Assembly: GCF_000474235.1 (NCBI RefSeq)
Contig: NZ_BATA01000014.1
Location: 1 to 42,937, forward strand
DNA length: 42,937 nucleotides
Source: Halarchaeum acidiphilum MH1-52-1
GTDB taxonomy: Archaea > Halobacteriota > Halobacteria > Halobacteriales > Halobacteriaceae
Direction: 5' to 3'
The position numbers and the translations under genes were made by a program. Shown here piece by piece: positions 24,531 through 33,386 of this stretch (the stretch's first letter is position 1; every line of letters starts with the position of its first letter). The notes under the pieces were generated by a model, which saw only the letters and a list, made by a program, of their open reading frames with translations, was not told where the DNA came from and searched no databases.

Positions 24531-25571
24531 GTGGCCGGCGTCGTGACGGGCGACGACGTCCGCATCACGCGAAAGGTCCAGCAGCTCGGGTCGTCGACGC
24601 TGGCGGTCACGCTCCCCGCGGAGTGGGCGCGGGAGCACGAGGTCGAGAAGGGCGATTCCGTCGTCGTCCAGCGCGACGAGAGCAGCGGCTCGCTCCTCGT
24701 CGTCCCCGACCGGACGCTCGTCGAGGACGCGGAGACGACGGTGGACGCGAGCGGGCTCGACGCCGACGCGCTCGGACGGGCCGTCGTCGCCCAGTACGTC
24801 CTCGGCCGGCGACTCGTCCACGTCGTCGACGACGGCCCGATCGCACCGGCTCACCGCGACGCCGTGCTCGACGCCGAGCGCGGGCTGATGGGTGTCGGCA
24901 TCGTCGAGGAGACCACGGAGGCGATGACGCTCCGGTGTTCGATCGCCGCCGACGACTTCGAACTCCCGACGCTCCTCGGGCGACTCGATCGCACGGAGAC
25001 GACGATGCGGGACGACGCGCTCGCGGCGTTCCTCGATGGCGACGCCGAGCGCGCCCGCGCCGTCGAGCAGCGGCACGCGCAGGTGGACAAGCTCTTCTAC
25101 CTCCTCCTGCGCGTCCTCTTCGCGACGTACCGTAACCCCGACCTCAACCGGGCGGTCGGCGTCGACACCGGCTTCCCGCTGATCGGCTATCGATCGGTCG
25201 CCCAAGACGTCGTGTTGATGGCGGACGCCGCGACGGACCTCGCGGCGCTGACCGGCGAGCCGATCCCGGCGACGGCGCGCGAGCACCTCACCGGTCTCGA
25301 AGACGCGATCGACGACGCCGCGGACGCCGCACGGAACGCGGTCGTCGATCCGTCGTACGCCGATGTGACGCGCGCACGCGAGGCGCTCGACCGAGCGCGC
25401 AACCGGACCGACGCCGCGAACGAGTCCCTCGAACGCGAGCGCCCGGAGCCACTGCTCCGTCTCCAGCGCGCCGTCTGCGCGCTCAGCGGGGACACGCGGC
25501 ACGTCCGAGACACCCTCGACGTCGCCACGCGACTCACGTTCCGCGACGGAAGCGGTGCGACGCCGGAGTAG
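24531..25571 (+). CDS. AbrB-PhoU family regulator (phosphate-uptake-type)
   Basis: A 346-aa protein combining a SpoVT/AbrB DNA-binding domain (about residues 10-58: ITRKVQQLGSSTLAVTLPAEWA, then KGDSVVVQRDE) with two PhoU-like helical repeats (about 85-340: MRDDALAAFLDGDAERARAVEQRHAQVDKLF and a second EHLTGLEDAIDDAADAARNAV set). Archaeal members of this type are annotated as phosphate uptake regulators, but no phosphate transport gene is nearby. Here it follows a Na+ symporter and precedes a ureohydrolase. The start is GTG 24531; GTG 24543 is an alternative. A palindrome at its promoter suggests self-control. Confidence 0.85.
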   Translation: MAGVVTGDDVRITRKVQQLGSSTLAVTLPAEWAREHEVEKGDSVVVQRDESSGSLLVVPDRTLVEDAETTVDASGLDADALGRAVVAQYVLGRRLVHVVDDGPIAPAHRDAVLDAERGLMGVGIVEETTEAMTLRCSIAADDFELPTLLGRLDRTETTMRDDALAAFLDGDAERARAVEQRHAQVDKLFYLLLRVLFATYRNPDLNRAVGVDTGFPLIGYRSVAQDVVLMADAATDLAALTGEPIPATAREHLTGLEDAIDDAADAARNAVVDPSYADVTRAREALDRARNRTDAANESLERERPEPLLRLQRAVCALSGDTRHVRDTLDVATRLTFRDGSGATPE

Positions 25572-25807
25572 CCACGGACACCCACCGATCTCCGTTTTGA
25601 CGAGCGACACCTCCGAGCTGGTTCGCGCGCGCTCGCGCGACCTTATATTCTCGAAGGCGTCGAAGGCGACTCGAACCGTGGGGGGACGCACCAACCCCGC
25701 ATACGAAACAGTACACATCCAAATCAAAGCTTTTCATACCGGATGGAAAAGGAGTGATCGTCGAAAGAAGCGCACGAAAGTGCGAGTCTGACGAGGAAAC
25801 AAACACA

Positions 25808-26920
25808 ATGACGGACAACGACCGCAGCGGAGAGGACATCTACGGAGACGCGCACAAGGAAGCGAACGAACCGATCTTCAGCGGGATCCCCTCGTTCCTG
25901 AAGCTCCCGGAAGTCTCGCGGGACGAACTCGCCGACGAGGACGTCGACGTCGGCATCCTCGGCGCGCCGCTCGACACGGCGACGACGATCCGGCCGGGGA
26001 CGCGCTACGGCCCGCGCGCGATCCGCGCGGCCTCGACGGTCCCCTCGCCGCCCTACGAGCACTTCAACATCGAGACCGGCGTCGATCCCTTCGATCACTT
26101 CAGCGTCGCCGACACCGGCGACGCCACCGTCTCGCCGGGCGACACCCGCCAGAGCCAGTTGAACATCGAGGACGCCGTCGCCGAGATCAGCGAGCAGGCG
26201 ACGCCGATCGTCCTCGGCGGGGACCACTCGATCAGCTACCCCGACATCAAGGGGTGGGCCGAGGCCAACGGCTACGAGGACATCGGCCTCATCCACTTCG
26301 ACTGCCACGCCGACACCGGCGACGACGGTCTCACCGGCTTCGAGTACGACCACGGCGCGTGGGTCAAACGCGTCTACGACGAGGGCATCATGGCCGGCGA
26401 GAACTACACGCTCATCGGTCCGCGCGGCTTCTGGCCGGGTCCCGACACCTACCGCGACATGCGCGACGCCGGCATGAAGTGGTACACCGCCGACGACGTC
26501 GCCGCGATGGACCTCTCCGAGATCGTCGCGGACGCCGTCCGCCGCGCCACCGACGGCACGGACGCCGTCTGGATCTCCTTCGACGTCGACGTCATGGAAC
26601 CCGCGTACGCACCCGGCACCGGCGAACCCGAACCCGGCGGTCTCATCCCGCGCGAAGCGATCTCCATGGTGCGCGAGTGCGTGAAAGAACTCGACCCCGA
26701 AGCCTTCGGTTTCGACGTCGTCGAGGTGTCGCCCGCCTACGACGCCAGCGACACCAACTCGTACAACGGCGGGATCACCTCCGGCCTCGCGAACCGCCTC
26801 ATCATCGAGGTCCTCGGGAGCATGGCGCTCGCGGCGCAGGGCGAGGAGAGCGGCGAGCCGATCACGCCGAAGGAGCCGCTCGGTCTCCCGCCGGAGACCG
26901 AGACGCCCGCGGACGACTGA
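25808..26920 (+). CDS. Ureohydrolase (agmatinase/arginase family)
   Basis: A 370-aa binuclear-metal ureohydrolase that cleaves a guanidino compound to urea plus an amine. All six metal ligands are visible: H140 in GGDHS, D165/H167/D169 in FDCHADTG, D259/D261 in SFDVDVMEP. The PGTGEPEPGG loop follows. The usual Asp of the DP motif is Glu (MEP). The protein is some 60 residues longer than standard agmatinases, with an N-terminal extension (EPIFSGIPSFLKLPE). Agmatinase is the default name. Guanidinobutyrase or guanidine hydrolase, whose members are also long, are real alternatives. The ATG at 25808 follows gacgagg; an upstream GTG at 25754 is less likely. The promoter appears to be tttcatacc near 25733. 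Confidence 0.85.
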   Translation: MTDNDRSGEDIYGDAHKEANEPIFSGIPSFLKLPEVSRDELADEDVDVGILGAPLDTATTIRPGTRYGPRAIRAASTVPSPPYEHFNIETGVDPFDHFSVADTGDATVSPGDTRQSQLNIEDAVAEISEQATPIVLGGDHSISYPDIKGWAEANGYEDIGLIHFDCHADTGDDGLTGFEYDHGAWVKRVYDEGIMAGENYTLIGPRGFWPGPDTYRDMRDAGMKWYTADDVAAMDLSEIVADAVRRATDGTDAVWISFDVDVMEPAYAPGTGEPEPGGLIPREAISMVRECVKELDPEAFGFDVVEVSPAYDASDTNSYNGGITSGLANRLIIEVLGSMALAAQGEESGEPITPKEPLGLPPETETPADD

Positions 26921-27070
26921 AACCCGATCTCGCCGCGTCGACGTCGCCGGCCGGTAAGCGGGGCACGACACGAGCGGCGTGAGGCCATCCGTTTTCGACC
27001 GTACGGGTACTACCTTTCGCTCGGATCCGGCGCGTACCGCACTGGCACGCTATCAGCGACCAACGTCTCG

Positions 27071-27079
27071 CTTATATCT
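27071..27079 (+). promoter_or_regulatory. TATA box of the pil operon
   Basis: The sequence cttatatct lies about 25 bases before the ATG at 27100, matching a leaderless start for the seven-gene operon. Confidence 0.55.
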
Positions 27080-27099
27080 ATGAATGCCCTGACAGGTGT

Positions 27100-29247
27100 A
27101 TGGATTTTCCGGTCCCCCCTGTCGTCGCGCCGGACGACCCCGACGCGTGGTACGCCTCCGACCTGCGCGCGCAGTACGAGGTGCACCCGAACGTCGTCGC
27201 CACCGTCCGCGACGACGGATCGGGGTTCGCCTACGACGTCCGCGAGCCCGTTCTGCCGGCGGCCGACGCCGCCGCGCGCGAGCGCATCGACGAGCACTTC
27301 GGCGACGCCGGTCTCGAACGCCCGCGGACCCGCGAGGGTTGCGTCGAGCGCGTCGCGGCCGGACTCGACGCGAAACACCGCCGGATCGTCGAGGGACTCG
27401 CGCCGGCCGCCGCGGGGAGTCGGCGTCGGCTGCGCTACTACGCGCTCCGCGACCTGCGCTGTCTCGGCGACCTCACGCCCTACGCGCTCGACGCGACCAT
27501 CGAGATCGCGGACGCGAGCGACGACCGGCTCGTCGTCCACACGGCCGACTACGCGCCGGCGCGCACGCGGCTTCCGGCGCGGCCCGCGCATCTCGGACGC
27601 TTCCTCTCGGAGCGCGTCGAGTCGTACGCCGTGCCGTTCGGCGACGTGGCCGTACCGGTCGTCATCTACCGCGAACACCTCCTCGGCGCGGACCCGTTCG
27701 ACCTCCAGTACGCGGTACAGGAGCCGCCGCTCCTCCCGGGCGACGCCGAGTTGATCGCGTCCTGCAAGGACCGCATCTGGGAGACGAACGTGGACGAGGT
27801 CGTCACCGATCGAGCGGCGTTCGTCCGCGAACACGCCGAGCGGTACCTCTCGCGCGCGCTCGCGGCCGGCCAGACCCGGGCGTGGCGGGCGGCCGTCGGC
27901 TATCGCGTCCGCGCCGCGCTCGCGGCGTACGACCTCGCCGTCCCGCCAGTGAGCCGGCGGTTCGAGGACAGCCGTCTCGACGATCTCGTCTACTACGTGC
28001 TCCGCGACTTCGTGGGCGACGGCGAACTCACCGTCCCGATTCGCGACGACCACTTAGAAGATGTCGAGGCGAACCGCGTCGGCGAGCGCGTGAAAGTGGT
28101 ACCGCGCGGGGGCGACGAGCGCGTCCCGACGAACCTCGTCTTCGATGACGAGGCCCGCTTCGTCAACCTCGTCACCCAACTCGCAGCGAGCGACGGCGTC
28201 GAGCTGAACGCCTCGCACCCCTCGGCGAAGGTGAATCTCAGACCGCCGGAGGTGGACGAGGCGGTGACGATCCGCTGCGCGCTCGCGCTCCCCGTCATCA
28301 GCGCGGGCGGCCCGCACGTCTCCATCCGCAAGCAGTCCCCAGACCCGCTCACGCCGATCGACCTCGTGCGCGCCGGGAGCATGCCGACGGAGGCCGTCGC
28401 CTACCTCTGGCTGGCGTACGAGCACCACGCGGCCGTCCTCTTCAGCGGCGCCACGGGCGTCGGAAAGACGACGCTGATGAACGCTCACCTCCCGTTCGTT
28501 CCCTTCGACGATCGGCCGATCAGCATCGACGAGGGGAGCCGGGAGGTTCGACTCCCCCACGAGACCGGCGTCTCGCTCACCACGCGCGACCACGAGAACC
28601 CCTTCAAGCGCGTGACGATGGCCGATCTGATGACGGAGACGAACTACCTGAATCCCGACGTCGAGGTCATCGCCGAGATCAACACGCCCGCGAGCTTCGA
28701 GACCTTCGGTGAAGTGTTGAATACCGGACATGGGGTGCTCGGGACCACGCACGCCGAGGACATGGAGACGCTCGTCAACCGCGTGACCGAGCGCGGGCTG
28801 CCCGCGTACCTCCTCCGCGAGGTCGACCTCGTCGTCTTCCCGCGCCACGTCGGCGGCGAGCGCTACGTCGGCGAACTCGTCGAACTCGTCCGCGACGCCG
28901 ACGCGCCCGCGGACGGGGAGATCGGCAACGACGGCGCGACGATCCGCTACCGCCGCGTCGTCGAGCGCACGCACGACGGCGGGTTCGACGTCCGCGACGA
29001 CGAGTCGGCGTTCCTCGAGCGCCTCGCGGCCCGGACGGATCGGCGAATCGGCGCCGTCCGCGCCGAGTACGAGCGGAAACACCGGTACGTCCGGTACCTC
29101 GTCGAGCGAGACGTGAGCGACGCCGACGCGCTCTTCTCCTTCCTCGCGGACCTCCGCGTCGACGAGGCCGCGACGGTCGAGCGCGTCCGACGCGGGCGCA
29201 CGACCGGACCGGGGACCGACGGGACGGACGGCCGGAGGGCCGCGTGA
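27100..29247 (+). CDS. Type II/IV secretion system ATPase (PilB/GspE family)
   Basis: A 715-aa hexameric-type assembly ATPase that powers archaeal type IV pilus or related filament assembly at the membrane. The ATP site is in the C-terminal half: Walker A GATGVGKTT at about residues 450-458, Asp box SIDEGSREVRLPHE, Walker B-like VEVIAEIN with the following TPASFETFGEVLNTGHGVLGTTHAE His box. The N-terminal 350 residues form the long substrate-domain region seen in haloarchaeal PilB. A Gly/Arg-rich tail ends the protein. The stop overlaps the next start (GTGA). It heads the operon. Confidence 0.9.
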   Translation: MDFPVPPVVAPDDPDAWYASDLRAQYEVHPNVVATVRDDGSGFAYDVREPVLPAADAAARERIDEHFGDAGLERPRTREGCVERVAAGLDAKHRRIVEGLAPAAAGSRRRLRYYALRDLRCLGDLTPYALDATIEIADASDDRLVVHTADYAPARTRLPARPAHLGRFLSERVESYAVPFGDVAVPVVIYREHLLGADPFDLQYAVQEPPLLPGDAELIASCKDRIWETNVDEVVTDRAAFVREHAERYLSRALAAGQTRAWRAAVGYRVRAALAAYDLAVPPVSRRFEDSRLDDLVYYVLRDFVGDGELTVPIRDDHLEDVEANRVGERVKVVPRGGDERVPTNLVFDDEARFVNLVTQLAASDGVELNASHPSAKVNLRPPEVDEAVTIRCALALPVISAGGPHVSIRKQSPDPLTPIDLVRAGSMPTEAVAYLWLAYEHHAAVLFSGATGVGKTTLMNAHLPFVPFDDRPISIDEGSREVRLPHETGVSLTTRDHENPFKRVTMADLMTETNYLNPDVEVIAEINTPASFETFGEVLNTGHGVLGTTHAEDMETLVNRVTERGLPAYLLREVDLVVFPRHVGGERYVGELVELVRDADAPADGEIGNDGATIRYRRVVERTHDGGFDVRDDESAFLERLAARTDRRIGAVRAEYERKHRYVRYLVERDVSDADALFSFLADLRVDEAATVERVRRGRTTGPGTDGTDGRRAA

Positions 29248-31073
29248 GGGGGGGCCGCGGTCTCGATCGGGCGTGTTACGCGCTGTTCGGCGGACGCTCG
29301 GAGCGCCCGCGCCACGACCGCGACCGGGGGCACTACCGCGCGACGACGATCACGACCGGCTTCGACGTCTACGTCGCGCGCGTCTACGCGCTCGCGGTCC
29401 TCGTCGGTCTGTGCTGTGCCGCGCTCGGCGTGGCGGCGACCCTCGCCCTCGGCGGGCCGCTCTTCGCTGCACTCCCCACCGTCGTCCCGCACAGCATCGT
29501 GGCGCTCGGTGCCGCGGCGCTCGTCGGCGTCGCCGGGTTCGAGGGCGTCGTTCGCGGCGGCGGGCGCTACCTGCAGGCGGCGGCGCTCGCCCGACGCACC
29601 GACATCGAGCAGACGCTCCCGAGCGCCGTCCGCTACCTCCGCGTGCTGGCCTCGGGCGGCGCGGACGACCGCACGCTCGTCGCGCGCGTCGCCGAACGCC
29701 CCGATGCCTTCGGCGAGACGGCCGCCACCTTCCGCACCGTCCAGTCGCGGACGGAACTCACCGGGAGCATGGGCGAGGCGCTGCGCGTCGTCGCCCGCGA
29801 CACCCCCTCACGGGGGCTGCTCGCGCCCTTCCTCTTGAAGTTCCGCGAGCACGCCCAACAGGGTCCGGACGCCGTCGAGAGCTTCCTCGAACTCGAAGCG
29901 CGCATGCTCGCGAACCACCAGTCGCGCGCGACCGAGGAGGCCGCGGGATTCCTCGAACTCCTCGCCGAACTGTTCGTCGTCCTCCTCATCGTCCCGACGC
30001 TCCTCGTCGTCGTCGTCACCGTCCTCAGCGTGCTCGCGCCGTCGCTCGATCGCTCGGTCGCGACGGCGGTCGGTCCCGTGTCGCTGCGGGCGCTCGTCGT
30101 CTACGGCTGCGCCGCCTGCGTCCTCGTCATCGGCGCGGGCGCGGCGACGCTCGTCGATTCCCTGCGCCCGACGGGCTACGGTCTCGACTGGTACGCCCGC
30201 TCGCCCGACCTCCATCGGATTCTCACGGGCGCACTCGACAACCCCGCCGACGCGATCGTCGTCATCCTCCCGCTCGGCGCCGTCGTCGCGCTCGGCCTCT
30301 CGATCGCCGGTCTCGACGCCGTGAACGCCGCGCTACTGGGGTACGCCGCCGGCGCGATCCCGGTGGGCGCGGTCGCGGTGCGGCGAGCGCGCCGGGACGA
30401 CGCGAAGGACCGCGAGATCAAGGACTTCGTCCACGGCGTCGCGGGGCACGTCGGTCTCGGGCGGCCGTTCGCGAGCGCGGTCGGGGCCGTGGCACGCGAC
30501 GCGCAGCTCGGCCCGCTGCGCGCGGACGTCGCTGATCTCGCGTTCAACCTCGGGCTGACGGTCTACGGGAGCGAGGTGCGGGCGGCGGCGCTGACGCGCT
30601 TCACGGAGCGGATCGGCACGCCGCTCGCCGGGCGCTCCATCGGTCTCGTGACGGGCGCGCTCGACGCGGGGAGCGACGCCGAAACGGCGTTCGAGGCGCT
30701 CCAGATGGAGATCGGGCGGTTGTACGACGAGCGCAAGGCCCTGCGCTCGCAGTTACAGGTGTACGTCGCCGTCGGGTGGACGACCGCGCTCCTCGTCGTC
30801 GGGATCGTGGTCGTCGTGAACGCCTACGTGCTCGGGAGCTTCGCGCAGCTCGCCGCGGTGAGCGGGAGCACCGCCGGTCTCGCGATCGACCCGACGGCCG
30901 TCGATCCGGCGCGCGAGCGCTACCGGTTCTACGTCGTCACGCAGGCGACGATGCTCGCGTGCGGGTGGTTCGCCGGCGCGGCGAGCCGCGGGCGCTACGA
31001 GGCGCTGTTGCACTCCGGCCTCCTCGTCGCGCTGACGTACGCCGTCTTCGCGCTCGCGGGGGTGATGCGATGA
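29244..31073 (+). CDS. Type II secretion system F / PilC-type membrane platform protein
   Basis: A 609-aa polytopic protein, the membrane platform paired with the ATPase upstream. Two T2SSF halves are visible. The first has EQTLPSAVRYLRVLASGG and FLELEARMLANHQSRATEEAAGFLELLAELFVVLLIVPTLLV. The second has KDFVHGVAGHVGLGRPFASAV and ALDAGSDAETAFEALQMEI. About eight membrane helices lie around residues 48-100, 245-305, 330-375 and 515-605. It starts at GTG 29244 overlapping the ATPase stop and ends overlapping the next ATG. Length is typical of archaeal PilC. Confidence 0.88.
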   Translation: MRGGRGLDRACYALFGGRSERPRHDRDRGHYRATTITTGFDVYVARVYALAVLVGLCCAALGVAATLALGGPLFAALPTVVPHSIVALGAAALVGVAGFEGVVRGGGRYLQAAALARRTDIEQTLPSAVRYLRVLASGGADDRTLVARVAERPDAFGETAATFRTVQSRTELTGSMGEALRVVARDTPSRGLLAPFLLKFREHAQQGPDAVESFLELEARMLANHQSRATEEAAGFLELLAELFVVLLIVPTLLVVVVTVLSVLAPSLDRSVATAVGPVSLRALVVYGCAACVLVIGAGAATLVDSLRPTGYGLDWYARSPDLHRILTGALDNPADAIVVILPLGAVVALGLSIAGLDAVNAALLGYAAGAIPVGAVAVRRARRDDAKDREIKDFVHGVAGHVGLGRPFASAVGAVARDAQLGPLRADVADLAFNLGLTVYGSEVRAAALTRFTERIGTPLAGRSIGLVTGALDAGSDAETAFEALQMEIGRLYDERKALRSQLQVYVAVGWTTALLVVGIVVVVNAYVLGSFAQLAAVSGSTAGLAIDPTAVDPARERYRFYVVTQATMLACGWFAGAASRGRYEALLHSGLLVALTYAVFALAGVMR

Positions 31074-31786
31074 GCGAGCGCGCGGGCCGCGGGCAGTCGC
31101 ACGTCGTCGGCGTCGCGCTCCTGCTCTGCGTCTCCGTGATCGCGCTCGGCGTCGTCGCCGCGGGCGTCGGGAGCGTGGTCGGCGAAACGGCCGCGAACGC
31201 CAACGCGATGCGGGTCGCGGACACGCTCGCCGACGCGTTCGCGCCGACCGGACCGACGGGACACGAGAGCGTTCGCGTTCCCGCCTCGGCGGGCCGTCTC
31301 CGCACCGCCGCGCGCGACGTCCGCGTGCTCGACGCGAACGGGACCGTCCGACGCTATCGGACGAACGCCGTGATCTTCGAGACGGGCGAGCGCGGCGTCA
31401 CGAGCGTCGCGGGCGCGATCGTCGTCCGCGATCACGGGTGGGCGCGCGTCACCCGACCCGTCCGCGCGACCGCGACGTCGGACGCGCTCGTGCTCGACGT
31501 GGTGGTCGTCGACGGCGAACTCGACGTTTCGGGGCGCGGTCCCGGCATCAGGATCCGGACGAACGCCACGGGGACCCGCGACGCGCTCGCCGGCGGGACG
31601 TATCGCCTCGCGGTCGAGACGAGTACGCCGGAGGCGTTCGCGCGGTACTACGAGCGGCACGCGAGCGGCGGGAGAGTGCTCGGCGAGCGCGACTACGACG
31701 GCGACGGCGTGTCGAGCGTCGTCATCGGCTTCCCGCCGGCAGCGCGGGCGTACGTCCTGACGCACGACGTGGAGGTCGCGGTGTGA
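31070..31786 (+). CDS. Pilin-like secreted protein of the pil cluster (DUF7289-like)
   Basis: A 238-aa protein that starts MSERAGRGQSHVVGVALLLC, a class III (prepilin-type) signal in which a basic head and Gly-Gln precede a long hydrophobic helix (to about residue 33). The rest is a beta-rich extracellular domain (LRTAARDVRVLDANGTVRRY, TNAVIFETGERGVTSVAGAIV). It ends in a small C-terminal subdomain with GERDYDGDGVSSVVIGFPP, where DYDGDG could bind calcium. It resembles what I recall as DUF7289. Overlaps of four bases on both sides show tight coupling in the operon. Its role as minor pilin or filament subunit is inferred. Confidence 0.7.
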   Translation: MSERAGRGQSHVVGVALLLCVSVIALGVVAAGVGSVVGETAANANAMRVADTLADAFAPTGPTGHESVRVPASAGRLRTAARDVRVLDANGTVRRYRTNAVIFETGERGVTSVAGAIVVRDHGWARVTRPVRATATSDALVLDVVVVDGELDVSGRGPGIRIRTNATGTRDALAGGTYRLAVETSTPEAFARYYERHASGGRVLGERDYDGDGVSSVVIGFPPAARAYVLTHDVEVAV

Positions 31787-32237
31787 GGACGGATCGGGGA
31801 GTGACGCCCGTCGTCGCGAAGACGCTCGGGATCGGGATCGTCGTGCTCTACGTCGCGCTGGTGTCGCCGACGCTGTACGGCGGCATCGTCCCGGCGGCGA
31901 AGGCGGACGCGGCGTCGACCCTCGGCGCGCGAGTGCTCGCGACGAGCGCGGTCGCGATCGAGGACGCGGTCCCGAGCACGCCGACGGGATCGGTGCGGGT
32001 CCGCGCGACCGTCCCGCTCCCCGCGACGATCGGCGGGCGGCCGTACGCGATCCGCGCGGCGAATCGGTCGCTCGTCCTCGACAGCCCCGTCGGCGGCGTC
32101 GGCGGGACGGCGACGCTGAGCCTCCCGGCACGCGTGACGCGCGTCGAGGGATCGTGGCGCAGCGACCGCCCGGCGGTCGTGGTGGTGACGGGCAACGCGA
32201 GCGCGTGTCGCGTCGCCTCCGGGAGGGCGGGACGTGA
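31783..32237 (+). CDS. Pilin-like protein of the pil cluster (DUF7266-like), probably with a lost base near its end
   Basis: Starts GTG 31783 (VRTDRGVTPVVAKTLGIGIV), overlapping the previous stop. A basic head and a single hydrophobic helix to about residue 28 are followed by a beta-rich domain (VRVRATVPLPATIGGRPYAIRAANRSLVLDSP, ATLSLPARVTRVEGSW). It resembles what I recall as DUF7266, about 150 aa. In the sequence as given the frame does not stop but runs through the next gene. One extra base near 32200 (after GNAS) would give the ending VSRRLREGGT with a TGA at 32235-32237 overlapping the next GTG, exactly the junction used by the other genes here. Confidence 0.6.
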
Positions 32238-32938
32238 ACGCCGAGCGCGGCCGCGGACAGGCGAGCCTGCTCGCGCTCGGCGTCGCGCTGCTCCTCGTGA
32301 CCGGGTCGCTCGGCGTCGCGCTCGCGCTGGCCAGCGGGGCGTTCGCGGGCGCGGACCGGGACGCGGCGGACGCGCGCCTCGCGGACTCGCTCGCGGCGCG
32401 CGCCGTCGCCGCCGACGGGCCGTTCGCGGACGGCGGTCGCGCGAACGTCCTGCGCGCCGCGGCGGTGGAGAACCTGCGCGGCGCCGACATCGACGAGGCG
32501 TTCCCGGCCGCGCGGGGACACGCCGTGCGCGTCACCCTCGACGGCGCGGTGCTCGCCGAAACCGGAGACGCGTCGGGCGGTCCCGTCGTCCGCCGACTCG
32601 TCCTCATCGCGTCGCACGGGAACCGAACGGACGCGCCCGCGTTCGGGAACGAAAGCGAGAGCGGGGCGGCGTTCGCGCTCCACGAACGGACGGCCGCGCT
32701 GGACGTCGCGCTCGCGCCGCCGAACGGCACGCGGATCACGGCCGTGCGCGTCGACGGCCGCGTCGTCCTCCGCGACCCGCGGGGGCTGCGCGGGACGTAC
32801 CACGTCGCCACCAGTCGCTATCGGAACGCGAGCGTCGCCGTCGAAGCCGACGGCCCGCTCCCCGCGGGGAGCGTCGTCCTCGTCTCGCACCCCGAGACGT
32901 CGCGAACGGCGATACTGGGGGTGCGCGTCGATGCGTGA
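32234..32938 (+). CDS. Pilin-like protein of the pil cluster (DUF7263-like)
   Basis: A 234-aa protein with GTG start 32234 (MNAERGRGQASLLALGVALL). A basic head, the Arg-Gly-Gln site and a hydrophobic helix (residues 11-35) form a prepilin-type signal. The remainder is a secreted, Ala-rich and acidic domain with several NRT/NGT/NES sites that could be N-glycosylated, as archaeal pilins often are. The strands TYHVATSRYRNASVAVEAD and SVVLVSHPETSRTA lie near the end. It resembles what I recall as DUF7263. It overlaps the next ATG (32931) by eight bases. Confidence 0.65.
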   Translation: MNAERGRGQASLLALGVALLLVTGSLGVALALASGAFAGADRDAADARLADSLAARAVAADGPFADGGRANVLRAAAVENLRGADIDEAFPAARGHAVRVTLDGAVLAETGDASGGPVVRRLVLIASHGNRTDAPAFGNESESGAAFALHERTAALDVALAPPNGTRITAVRVDGRVVLRDPRGLRGTYHVATSRYRNASVAVEADGPLPAGSVVLVSHPETSRTAILGVRVDA

Positions 32939-33386
32939 GGCGCGCGAGGTGCACTGGGCGCGCGAGGTGCACTGGGCGCGCGAAGTGCGCGGGGCGAGCC
33001 GGGGCCAACTCAGCTTCCCGCTGATCGAGGCGGCCGTCGGCGTCCTGCTCGTGCTCGGGGTCGCGTGCGGGTTCGCGCTCGGGGCGCCGCACCCGGACGG
33101 CTCGGAGAAGCAGGTGTCGCTCTACGCGTCGGACGCCGCGACGCTCCTCGCGGCGGGGACCGCCGGGAACGCGACGGCGTTCGACGCGGGCGACGGCGGG
33201 ACGGAGGAGACCGGCCGCACGGCCGTTCGGGAGGCGATCGACGCCGCGCTCCCCGCGAACTGCATGTACCGCGCGACGACGCCGTGGGGCACCGTCGGGT
33301 ATCCGCGTCCGCCCGGCGTTACCGTCGGGACCGCGACCGCGCCCAGCGCCGCGGGACCGATCACCGTCGAGGTGTGGGACGCGTGA
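32931..33386 (+). CDS. Pilin-like protein with a repeat-extended signal head (DUF7262-like)
   Basis: A 151-aa protein. The first 22 residues contain AREVHW repeats encoded by an 18-base tandem repeat, then SRGQLSFPLIEAAVGVLLVL: a basic Arg-Gly-Gln prepilin-type cleavage site followed by a hydrophobic helix. The mature domain has LYASDAATLLAAG, a short Cys-containing PANCMYRATTPWG segment and a beta-rich end TVEVWDA. Homologues, as I recall them (DUF7262), begin just before the RGQ, so the repeats look like a recent lengthening of the head. It ends by a GTGA overlap with the next gene. Confidence 0.65.
   Translation: MREAREVHWAREVHWAREVRGASRGQLSFPLIEAAVGVLLVLGVACGFALGAPHPDGSEKQVSLYASDAATLLAAGTAGNATAFDAGDGGTEETGRTAVREAIDAALPANCMYRATTPWGTVGYPRPPGVTVGTATAPSAAGPITVEVWDA
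32941..32994 (+). repeat. 18-bp in-frame tandem repeat, three copies
   Basis: Two identical units (cgcgcgaggtgcactggg at 32941-32958 and 32959-32976) and a third diverged one at 32977-32994. Encodes AREVHW-type hexapeptides before a prepilin-type cleavage site. Confidence 0.9.

Noticed and set aside
27096-28148. Arg/Pro-rich plus-strand frame inside the pil ATPase gene
   Set aside because: Out-of-frame shadow of the ATPase; composition is typical of shifted frames in high-GC DNA.
32241-33024. Continuation of the second pilin-like frame through the next gene as a 413-aa protein
   Set aside because: The extra part is Arg-rich shadow of the next pilin-like gene. A lost base near 32200 explains the missing stop better.
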